Positions 1 to 5,862 of a DNA stretch of 7,819 bases are shown here, one piece after another; the first letter of the stretch is position 1, and each line of letters starts with the position of its first letter. The notes beneath the pieces were generated by a model. The model did not search any database. It saw only the letters and a program-made list of their open reading frames with translations, and was not told the origin of the DNA. The position numbers and the translations under genes were made by a program. The DNA comes from Flavobacteriales bacterium (GTDB lineage: Bacteria; Bacteroidota; Bacteroidia; Flavobacteriales; BACL11). The stretch is taken from positions 1-7,819 of the forward strand of contig PCBP01000076.1 of NCBI GenBank assembly GCA_002730985.1, read 5' to 3'.

Positions 1-2115
1 CAGCTGGCACAGCTATTTAAAAGAAGATGTGGAGTTGGAGTTGATATCTCCAATCTACGCCCGGCAGGAGCTAGAGTATCTAATGCTGCAAAAAGCACCT
101 CCGGAGCGGTTTCTTTTATGAATCGATTTTCAAATACGACTCGTGAGGTGGCACAAAATGGTAGGAGAGGAGCTTTAATGCTATCTATGGATATCGCTCA
201 CCCTGATGTTGAGGATTTTATTACCATAAAACAAGATTTACAGAAAGTAACAGGAGCTAATATATCTATTCGACTTTCTGATGATTTCATGAAGGCTGTT
301 GAGGGAAATTCGGATTATACTCATAAGTGGCCAATTGAATCAGATAATCCTAAATTTACTAAAACTGTCAAAGCTAGGGAGCTTTGGGATACTATCATTA
401 AGTGCGCACATAATACTGCTGAGCCAGGGTTGATTTTTTGGGATCGCCAGCACTGGTATTCTACTTCTTCGGTATATCCTAAGTATAAGAACACATCAAC
501 TAATCCATGTTCTGAGATCGCTATGCAGGGGGGGGATAGTTGTAGATTAATTGCGATGAATCTTTATAATTTTGTAGATAAACCTTTTACTGAAGACGCT
601 AAATTCTTAATGGAAGATTTTTATAAAGCGACCTATGAAGGACAAAGATTGATGGATGATTTGGTGGATTTAGAAACAGAAGCTATAGGAAGAATTTTAG
701 CAAAAATTGATGCTGATGATGAACCGGATGAGATCAAGGCTGTAGAAAAAGAAACTTGGGAGTTATTACTAAAAACAGGCATCGAGGGCAGAAGAACAGG
801 GTTAGGATTTACTGCGCTTGCAGACATGGTTGCAGCTCTTGGAATGGCTATTGATTCAGATCAAGCCATTGCAAAAGTAGAAGAGATAATGAAAGAAAAA
901 TGTAGAGCTGAATTTGACAGTTCTATTGACATGTCTTTAGCAAGAGGAAGTTTCGTTGGTTTTGATGCAAAAATCGAGAAAACATCAGAGTTTATTCAGA
1001 TGCTAGGAGAGGAGTTCCCTGATGTCTATGAAAGAATGATGAAATTTGGAAGAAGAAACATTTCAATTAGCACAGTTGCCCCAACAGGCACTTTAAGTAT
1101 GCTTGCCCAAACTTCATCAGGAATTGAACCTGTTTTTATGACTCATTATAAAAGAAGGAGAAAACTAAATGAGCAGGATAAAGAGGCAAAGGTAGATTTC
1201 ATTGATGATTCTGGAGATAAATGGCAAGAGTTTACTGTATATCACCACAATCTAAAGACGTGGATGGATATCACTGGTGAAACAGACATCACTAAGAGCC
1301 CTTATGTTGGCAGCACAGCTCCTGAGATTGACTGGGTAAAAAGAGTTGAAATGCAGGCTGTAGTTCAAAAGTATGTAACGCATTCAATTAGCTCTACAAT
1401 TAATTTACCAAATGATGTTTCACTTGATGAGGTAAGTAATATTTATCTGGAATCTTGGAAACAAGGTACTAAAGGCATTACGGTTTATCGTGATGGATCA
1501 AGATCTGGTGTGTTAGTTTCAGCAGATGATAAAAAAGCGCCTACATTAGATAATGCTGAATTCAAAGAAACCAAAGCCCCTTCAAGACCACAGAGGCTAG
1601 ATGCAAAAGTTGTTCGTTTTCAGAATAATAAAGAGAAATGGATTGCCGTAGTAGGGTTGTTAAATGGGAGGCCTTATGAGATTTTTACTGGTAAGACAGA
1701 AGATGTTTTTAATATGCCCCCTGCTGTTGAATATGGTTGGGTTATAAAAAACAGAAAAGAGGATGGCTCTTCTCAATATGATTTCCAATATGAGGATAAG
1801 GATGGCTATAAAGTAACTATGGGGGGCTTATCTCGTTCATTTGATAAAGAGTTCTGGAATTATGCTAAACTTATATCAGGAGTATTAAGACATGGGATGC
1901 CACTACATTATGTTGTTGATTTAATTGGCAAGATGAACCTTTATGACAAAAATATCAACACATGGAAAAGTGGTGTTGTAAGAGCACTTAAAACATTCAT
2001 TGCTGATGGCACAAAAGTTAGTGATCATATGTGTGGTGAATGCGGAGATGAAGGTTTAATTTATGAGGAAGGATGTCTTAAGTGTGTAAGTTGTGGATAT
2101 AGTAAATGTGGGTAA
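1..2115 (+). CDS. nrdJ: Adenosylcobalamin-dependent (class II) ribonucleotide reductase, 3' part
   Basis: Reduces ribonucleotides to deoxyribonucleotides in the cytoplasm, using adenosylcobalamin to generate the catalytic thiyl radical. The reading frame is open from base 1 with no start, so the gene begins upstream; 704 residues are visible and about 100-150 are probably missing, judging from family members of roughly 800-850 residues. Seen in the visible numbering: the active-site NPCSE signature (N168, C170 thiyl radical, E172), a following GDSC (C181, position of the second redox cysteine), PTGTLS at about 361, a TSCPD-like domain at about 530-660, and a C-terminal Cys-rich tail (C678, C681, C692, C695, C698, C703) typical of zinc-ribbon NrdJ proteins. 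The first active-site redox cysteine should lie upstream of the window. The tail and TSCPD domain separate it from class I NrdA. It stands alone here, closed by its own terminator. An 8-G run at 528-535 is in frame. Cofactor dependence is from family knowledge. Confidence 0.95.
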   Translation, partial: QLAQLFKRRCGVGVDISNLRPAGARVSNAAKSTSGAVSFMNRFSNTTREVAQNGRRGALMLSMDIAHPDVEDFITIKQDLQKVTGANISIRLSDDFMKAVEGNSDYTHKWPIESDNPKFTKTVKARELWDTIIKCAHNTAEPGLIFWDRQHWYSTSSVYPKYKNTSTNPCSEIAMQGGDSCRLIAMNLYNFVDKPFTEDAKFLMEDFYKATYEGQRLMDDLVDLETEAIGRILAKIDADDEPDEIKAVEKETWELLLKTGIEGRRTGLGFTALADMVAALGMAIDSDQAIAKVEEIMKEKCRAEFDSSIDMSLARGSFVGFDAKIEKTSEFIQMLGEEFPDVYERMMKFGRRNISISTVAPTGTLSMLAQTSSGIEPVFMTHYKRRRKLNEQDKEAKVDFIDDSGDKWQEFTVYHHNLKTWMDITGETDITKSPYVGSTAPEIDWVKRVEMQAVVQKYVTHSISSTINLPNDVSLDEVSNIYLESWKQGTKGITVYRDGSRSGVLVSADDKKAPTLDNAEFKETKAPSRPQRLDAKVVRFQNNKEKWIAVVGLLNGRPYEIFTGKTEDVFNMPPAVEYGWVIKNRKEDGSSQYDFQYEDKDGYKVTMGGLSRSFDKEFWNYAKLISGVLRHGMPLHYVVDLIGKMNLYDKNINTWKSGVVRALKTFIADGTKVSDHMCGECGDEGLIYEEGCLKCVSCGYSKCG

Positions 2116-2138
2116 ATTATTGCTAGAAAGATTTATAT

Positions 2139-2165
2139 AAACCCGTCAACTGACGGGTTTTTTAT
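2139..2165 (+). terminator. Rho-independent terminator of nrdJ
   Basis: Perfect 10-bp inverted repeat AAACCCGTCA (2139-2148) and TGACGGGTTT (2151-2160), with an effective 4-nt loop after fraying of the innermost pair, followed directly by more T residues. It starts 24 bp after the nrdJ stop codon. The GC-rich stem core stands out against AT-rich surroundings. Confidence 0.9.
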
Positions 2166-2192
2166 TATTAGTTAATTTATAAATTAGCACAT

Positions 2193-2200
2193 TATCTTTG
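2193..2200 (+). promoter_or_regulatory. Bacteroidota-type -7 box for the Ig-like lipoprotein gene
   Basis: TATCTTTG matches the Bacteroidota sigma-A -7 consensus TAnnTTTG. It lies just after the nrdJ terminator and 41 bp before the ATG at 2242, the expected arrangement for an independent promoter. No convincing -33 TTTG is seen. The downstream leader is A/T-rich and lacks a Shine-Dalgarno sequence. Confidence 0.55.
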
Positions 2201-2241
2201 TTGATTATCTTATTGCACAATTTTATTGTTTATTTGTGCTA

Positions 2242-3333
2242 ATGAAAACTCTTGCAAATATTTCTTTAATTTTCCTGTTCATTAGTTGTGCAAATATGGT
2301 TGCTCCAACTGGGGGAGATAAAGATTTGGATGCTCCAAAACTCTTAAATACAGTAATCACCGAGGATTCTAGAAATATTATCAAGAGAACTATTATATTT
2401 AAATTTGATGAGTATATCCAATTAAACAGATGGGAGGAATACTTTTATATTTCTCCTCCTATAAAGAGAAGCCCTAAAAAGCAAATAAAAGGGAAGTCAC
2501 TTCTGCTAACTATTGAGGATACTTTAAATGAAAATACTACTTATCAGGTTAATTTAAGTTCATGTATTAAGGACAATAATGAAGGAAACATTTTAGACAC
2601 CTTACAGTATAAATTTTCAACACATGATATCTTTGACACCCTTACTCTTAGTGGCACTTTGCAAGATGCTTATACATTACAGCAATTAGATAATGCTTGG
2701 ATTATGCTTTTTAATGAGGGTTTAAATGACTCCCTTATTTTTAAAGGCACACCTAATTATATTGGTAAAACAGATAAAAATGGAATCTTTCATTTTCCTA
2801 ATTTAAAAAGCAGTAACTATAAGATTGTGGCGCTTACTGATTTTGACTTTATTTATAATAAGCAAGAAAAAATAGCTTTTTTAAATCGTTTAGTCAATCC
2901 CGAGATTGATAGTTTTATTTCACTGTTTGCTTTTGATCCAATAATTAGTGTTGATAGTATGTCTAGAGGTCTTGTGGCGTTAGAATCAGATAGCATCATA
3001 GACTCTTCTATGGATTCTGTTTTTATAAAAGAAGCATTACCTGTTGGTAGGTTAAAAATAATTACTAATGAAAAAACACCTTGTATTTTTCAATTATTGC
3101 AGAATGAAGAAGTGAAAAGAGAAGTTTATTTTAGTAAAAAACCATATTTAATTGAGGGAGTTAATCCTGGAGATTATCAGTTAAAATATATTGCTGACAG
3201 CAACCAAGATAGCCTATGGAATACTGGGATTTGGGAAATGAGAATACAGCCAGAAAGAGTGGAAAATTATCCTTCTGAGATTACAATTCGTTCTAATTGG
3301 GATCTAGAGTTAGAGTGGATTATTGGAGAATAA
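2242..3333 (+). CDS. Ig-like domain lipoprotein (SbsA/Big_5-type), probably envelope-anchored
   Basis: A predicted lipoprotein of 363 residues with no known enzymatic role. The ATG at 2242 is preferred over an in-frame GTG at 2236 because it gives a standard signal peptide: Lys2, a hydrophobic stretch 4-14, and lipobox FISC with Cys16. After the cysteine comes APTGGDKD, the start typical of Bacteroidota lipoproteins with a bacterial Ig-like domain (about 31-127, ending in the YKFST strand). A second beta-rich segment at about 133-205 has the GKTDKNGIFHFPNL pattern of carboxypeptidase-regulatory-like folds. A third at about 267-335 ends in DSNQDSLWNTG, a conserved motif in this family. It has its own promoter and stands apart from nrdJ. 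Its 3' end overlaps the convergent amidase gene by 14 bp. Family-level assignment is good; the role (surface structure or ligand binding) is unknown. Confidence 0.85.
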   Translation: MKTLANISLIFLFISCANMVAPTGGDKDLDAPKLLNTVITEDSRNIIKRTIIFKFDEYIQLNRWEEYFYISPPIKRSPKKQIKGKSLLLTIEDTLNENTTYQVNLSSCIKDNNEGNILDTLQYKFSTHDIFDTLTLSGTLQDAYTLQQLDNAWIMLFNEGLNDSLIFKGTPNYIGKTDKNGIFHFPNLKSSNYKIVALTDFDFIYNKQEKIAFLNRLVNPEIDSFISLFAFDPIISVDSMSRGLVALESDSIIDSSMDSVFIKEALPVGRLKIITNEKTPCIFQLLQNEEVKREVYFSKKPYLIEGVNPGDYQLKYIADSNQDSLWNTGIWEMRIQPERVENYPSEITIRSNWDLELEWIIGE

Positions 3334-4096
3334 AATCATCTCTATCTTTTAAAAAATTCATTTGTCTTCTTTTGAGTATTAGATTGTCCCAAGAGAGTTC
3401 AATTTGTAATACCTTCTCTTCATTTTTTGGGGCACAAAGCAGCTCTTTTCCAAATGCTCCAAATATTTTAGAGTGCCCATTGAATAGGATGCCATCTCCA
3501 TCTTTCCCTATTCGATTTAATCCAATAGTGTAGCACTGATTTTCTATTGCTCGGGCTTTTAGAAGTGTATCCCAAGCATCAACTCGCTTAGTTGGCCAGT
3601 TCGCTAGATATATTAAAATATCATAATCTACATCATTTCTGGAAAAAACCGGGAAACGCAGATCGTAACAAATGAGTGGAAGAATTCTCCAGCCATCGAT
3701 TTCAATAATTAACCTCTCTTCTCCTTTTGTAATATTCTTATGTTCTTTTGCAAGAGAGAATAAATGTCTTTTGTTATAAATTGAGACATCTCCATCTCTT
3801 GAGATCCATATCAGACGATTATATACTTTGCCATTCTCTTGAATCATTAAACTCCCACAAATAGCACATGCTCTTTTTTGGGCAACTTCTTTCATCCAGT
3901 TTAAAGTTCGGCCATTCATAGTTTCTGCTAAATGACTGGAAGCAGGACAGAATGCTGTGTTGAACATTTCAGGTAATAGAATAATATCTGTTTCTTCTAT
4001 GCGAGAGATTAATGCTGAAAAACGAGAAAGATTTTTATTTATATCTTTCCAAGAAATATCAGATTGGATTAATGATATATTTAGATCCTTTTTCAT
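3320..4096 (-). CDS. Carbon-nitrogen hydrolase (nitrilase superfamily), YafV/omega-amidase type
   Basis: Predicted cytoplasmic amidase of 258 residues, close to the length of E. coli YafV. It has no signal peptide. The nitrilase catalytic triad is complete: E43 in LPEMFNTAF, K109 in YNKRHLF, and nucleophile C143 in LICYDLRFP. These contexts are those of the YafV/Nit2 omega-amidase branch, which hydrolyses 2-oxoglutaramate or 2-oxosuccinamate to the 2-oxo acid and ammonia as metabolite repair or salvage linked to glutamine transamination. The exact substrate is inferred from family. The ATG at 4096 places the first beta strand (LNISLIQSD) right at the N-terminus, as expected for a full-length member. 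The gene is monocistronic and convergent with the Ig-like lipoprotein gene; the two coding ends overlap by 14 bp with no room for a separate terminator between them. A TAnnTTTG box lies only 5 bp before the start. Confidence 0.9.
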   Translation of the reverse strand: MKKDLNISLIQSDISWKDINKNLSRFSALISRIEETDIILLPEMFNTAFCPASSHLAETMNGRTLNWMKEVAQKRACAICGSLMIQENGKVYNRLIWISRDGDVSIYNKRHLFSLAKEHKNITKGEERLIIEIDGWRILPLICYDLRFPVFSRNDVDYDILIYLANWPTKRVDAWDTLLKARAIENQCYTIGLNRIGKDGDGILFNGHSKIFGAFGKELLCAPKNEEKVLQIELSWDNLILKRRQMNFLKDRDDFILQ

Positions 4097-4101
4097 AATA
4101 A

Positions 4102-4109
4102 CAAACTTA
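4102..4109 (-). promoter_or_regulatory. Candidate -7 box of the amidase gene, near-leaderless
   Basis: On the minus strand this reads TAAGTTTG, a match to TAnnTTTG. It ends 5 bp before the ATG at 4096, so transcription starting a few bases downstream would give a leader of about zero nucleotides. A perfect palindrome TCAAATTTGA (4121-4130) sits just upstream and could be an operator or part of the upstream promoter element. Its spacing is short for a canonical -33 box, so the call is tentative. Confidence 0.35.
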
Positions 4110-4136
4110 AAAAAAATAGGTCAAATTTGAACAGAA

Positions 4137-4194
4137 ATTAAGTTAGAGTTAGCTTATTGTATTAACTTAATAATTGCATGCAGTGTTGCATGTA
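4137..4194. other. Two stem-loops in the spacer between amidase and DoxX-like genes
   Basis: First hairpin: ATTAAGTTA (4137-4145) pairs with TAACTTAAT (4163-4171), 9 bp with a 17-nt loop. Second: TGCATGCA (4175-4182) pairs with TGCATGTA (4187-4194), 8 bp including one G-U, with a GTGT loop. They lie beside a strong terminator hairpin at 4209-4250. The spacer holds no protein-coding frame of note. These elements could be an amidase regulatory region, a small RNA, or DNA-level operator dyads; the sequence alone does not decide. Confidence 0.4.
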
Positions 4195-4208
4195 TAATCT
4201 ATATCTAT

Positions 4209-4250
4209 ACTAAAAAGAGATCTGCTCAGGTTAGCAGGTCTCTTTTTAGT
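4209..4250 (-). terminator. Strong symmetrical terminator after the DoxX-like gene (works on either strand)
   Basis: An 18-bp stem, ACTAAAAAGAGATCTGCT (4209-4226) with AGCAGGTCTCTTTTTAGT (4233-4250), contains a single G-U pair and a 6-nt loop CAGGTT. The outer arms are A-rich on the left and T-rich on the right, so either strand ends in a U-rich tail. It lies 18 bp past the stop of the minus-strand DoxX-like gene, which makes it the natural terminator of that unit. No plus-strand gene immediately upstream needs it, unless a small RNA is encoded at about 4110-4208. Confidence 0.8.
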
Positions 4251-4267
4251 GTAATTTGAATTATGAG

Positions 4268-4696
4268 TTATTCTGTAAATATAATTTGTGTAATTTTTTT
4301 ATAATAATATGAGCATAAGCCCACATTAAGCGCTAATAACATTCCAGTTTCTATATTTTCATGCATCCTATTATCAAAAAATACATGCATAAAGAAAATA
4401 TTAAAAATAATAGGTAGCAATAATAATAATCCTCCCATTCTTGTTTTTGGGACAATCATTAATATTCCAGCAATAATTTGAAAGATTGATATTAGTCTAA
4501 GAAAGCCTGATTGTCGCATTGTGTTCATGGTAATCTTATATCCGATCGGGGCTTCATATGAGTTCTTTTCTACTATAGTGCTAATAATTTCCTCTTTAGA
4601 GATGTCTTTTAATTTTATAGGCATTTTATCTATTCCTTTGTAGATAAAAAATATTGCTAGCATGATAGTCAGTATTGTGTGGATAGTTTTTCGCAT
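4268..4696 (-). CDS. DoxX-like four-helix integral membrane protein
   Basis: Small membrane protein of 142 residues with four hydrophobic segments at about 5-21, 64-83, 86-105 and 116-132, and a polar hairpin between the first two (about 22-60). The short first helix with FIYKGIDKM, the long loop, and the paired helices RLISIFQIIAGILMIVP and GGLLLLLPIIFNIFFMHVFF fit the DoxX/DoxX-like fold. The biochemical role of this family is poorly defined. No TAnnTTTG box is seen between it and the desaturase-family gene 49 bp upstream, so the two are probably co-transcribed. The leader is A-rich (AAATAAACAATAAAATT just before ATG) with no Shine-Dalgarno. A strong terminator follows. The fold call rests on helix pattern and local sequence resemblance only. 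Confidence 0.7.
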   Translation of the reverse strand: MRKTIHTILTIMLAIFFIYKGIDKMPIKLKDISKEEIISTIVEKNSYEAPIGYKITMNTMRQSGFLRLISIFQIIAGILMIVPKTRMGGLLLLLPIIFNIFFMHVFFDNRMHENIETGMLLALNVGLCSYYYKKITQIIFTE

Positions 4697-4745
4697 AATT
4701 TTATTGTTTATTTAATAATATGTTAAGAGTTATTAAAATAGATTG

Positions 4746-5732
4746 TTATTTTTTCTCTTTTATAATTGATCTAAGATATTTAGACATCTTATTAATTGGG
4801 TTTAAAAATGGATTTATCAGGTTGCTTAAGAATGAATTATAGTTAAGGTTTTCTTTAGGAATACCGAAATTAACTTTAGAAGTAGATGCTGAAAGAACTA
4901 AAGTTCCAAAAAGATAATCCCATATAGCTAATTTAGAACCCATATTTTTATTAAAGTGACGAGGATTGCTACTATGATGTATCTGATGTTGAAAAGGGCT
5001 TATGAATATAAACTCTAAATATTTGGGATATCTTAATTTAACATGCGAATGTCTTAAGTTGGCACCAAATAGAAGAAATGCAAAATGAAATACATTTACC
5101 CCTAGGAACAAAAGTTTATCAATACTATGGGAAGATAAATAGTCAAAAAATCCTGTAACTAATCCGAATATAATAATACTTCTTATATTATTTATTATTA
5201 ATTCTATAGGGTGGATTCTATACTGAGTAATTGGATTTAATGAGGTGGCTGAATGATGTATTTTATGGAATTCCCAAAGGAATGGGATTCTATGCATCAG
5301 TAAGTGGACTATATAAGAAAGAAAATCGCCTATAATAGTAAGAGTAATTGTATATAGTATGATCGTCTGTGTAACTCCAAGTGAATAATTTGGGAAACCA
5401 AATATTTCTAAAAGTAATTCATTAGTATAAAATGCTATGTAGAAACCTACAATAATGTAGGGTCCAATCATAACTATTTTAATTAGGGAATTAAAACAGA
5501 AAAGTGAATAGTCTACAAAAGCAGATTGGCTCATCCATACCTTCTTAGGGAATAAATATTTAAGAAATGATGTTTTAATATTACTACTTTTATAAACATA
5601 ATAGGCTAAAATCATGGATGTTATTAAGTAGAGGATATGTATCCTTTTTTCTGTATTTATAAAGTAAGACAGAGACAATGATATTGTTGCTTCTATTAGG
5701 TAGTAGGCTTCTTTTATCCAATCTATATTCAT
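4746..5732 (-). CDS. Sterol desaturase / fatty acid hydroxylase family membrane di-iron protein
   Basis: Integral membrane oxygenase-type protein of 328 residues in the fatty acid hydroxylase superfamily (C-5 sterol desaturase-like). The histidine clusters that bind the di-iron centre are all present: H143-LLM-H147 (HxxxH), H156-KI-H159-H160 (HxxHH) and H249-QI-H252-H253 (HxxHH), with further conserved-looking H174, H228 and H230. Hydrophobic segments lie at about 10-24, 32-46, 75-103, 120-142, 184-198 and 205-224. The C-terminal block around NMGSKLAIWDYLFGTL is typical of the family. It would use O2 and electrons to hydroxylate or desaturate a lipid chain or sterol-like substrate; the actual substrate cannot be read from sequence. 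It leads a probable two-gene unit with the DoxX-like gene and is divergent from the DUF4856 gene, sharing the repeat-containing control region. Confidence 0.9.
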   Translation of the reverse strand: MNIDWIKEAYYLIEATISLSLSYFINTEKRIHILYLITSMILAYYVYKSSNIKTSFLKYLFPKKVWMSQSAFVDYSLFCFNSLIKIVMIGPYIIVGFYIAFYTNELLLEIFGFPNYSLGVTQTIILYTITLTIIGDFLSYIVHLLMHRIPFLWEFHKIHHSATSLNPITQYRIHPIELIINNIRSIIIFGLVTGFFDYLSSHSIDKLLFLGVNVFHFAFLLFGANLRHSHVKLRYPKYLEFIFISPFQHQIHHSSNPRHFNKNMGSKLAIWDYLFGTLVLSASTSKVNFGIPKENLNYNSFLSNLINPFLNPINKMSKYLRSIIKEKK

Positions 5733-5740
5733 AATGGATG

Positions 5741-5748
5741 CAAATATA
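5741..5748 (-). promoter_or_regulatory. -7 box of the desaturase-family gene, near-leaderless
   Basis: On the minus strand this reads TATATTTG, matching TAnnTTTG, 8 bp upstream of the ATG at 5732. Transcription would therefore begin within a few bases of the start codon. The box abuts tandem repeat copy 1, which occupies the place where a -33 element would be. Confidence 0.5.
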
Positions 5749-5803
5749 TATTATTTAAATTAAGTCTAAATAAAAATATTATTTAAATTAAGTCTAAATA
5801 AAG
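5748..5803. repeat. Two tandem 28-bp repeats in the divergent promoter region
   Basis: Copy 1 is 5748-5775 and copy 2 is 5776-5803; they differ only at the last base (27/28 identical). Each contains a dyad with 7-bp arms TTATTTA and TAAATAA around a 9-nt centre AATTAAGTC (5751-5773 and 5779-5801). The pair lies exactly between the outward-facing -7 boxes at 5741-5748 (-) and 5814-5821 (+), covering the upstream promoter region of both genes. That placement and symmetry suggest operator sites for a dimeric repressor or activator. A metal-responsive regulator is plausible because of the imelysin locus downstream, but this is inference. Confidence 0.8.
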
Positions 5804-5813
5804 AAAATATTTT

Positions 5814-5821
5814 TATTTTTG
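5814..5821 (+). promoter_or_regulatory. -7 box of the DUF4856-imelysin unit
   Basis: TATTTTTG matches TAnnTTTG. It ends 41 bp before the ATG at 5863 and begins 10 bp after tandem repeat copy 2. The leader between is A-rich (AAAAAAAGAAAA just before ATG) with no Shine-Dalgarno, as usual in Bacteroidota. Confidence 0.55.
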
Positions 5822-5862
5822 TCGCATAATAATAAATCAAATTAAAAATTAAAAAAAGAAAA

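Noticed and set aside
118..120. ATG at 118 as the start of nrdJ
   Set aside because: The frame upstream to base 1 is open and encodes conserved RNR sequence (KRRCGVGVDISNLRPAGA), so 118 is internal and the gene starts before the window.
633..827. Open frame of 64 codons on the minus strand inside nrdJ
   Set aside because: It is antisense to a well-conserved RNR coding region, Ser-rich in translation, and has no promoter or family resemblance.
2236..2241. GTG at 2236 as the start of the Ig-like lipoprotein
   Set aside because: The ATG two codons later gives a normal Met-Lys signal peptide start; GTG adds nothing conserved.
3297..3533. Open frame of 78 codons on the plus strand
   Set aside because: It overlaps the end of the lipoprotein gene and lies antisense to the amidase, whose catalytic-family match is clear; the translation resembles no family.
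4097..4267. tRNA or other standard RNA gene in the structured spacer
   Set aside because: No cloverleaf, T-loop GTTCRA motif or acceptor stem could be assembled; only separate hairpins are present.
4268..5732. Horizontally acquired island formed by the DoxX-like and desaturase-family genes
   Set aside because: Composition is as AT-rich as neighbours, and no integrase, tRNA site or flanking repeat supports transfer.
5748..5803. CRISPR array
   Set aside because: The two 28-bp units are directly adjacent with no spacer between them and no cas genes nearby.
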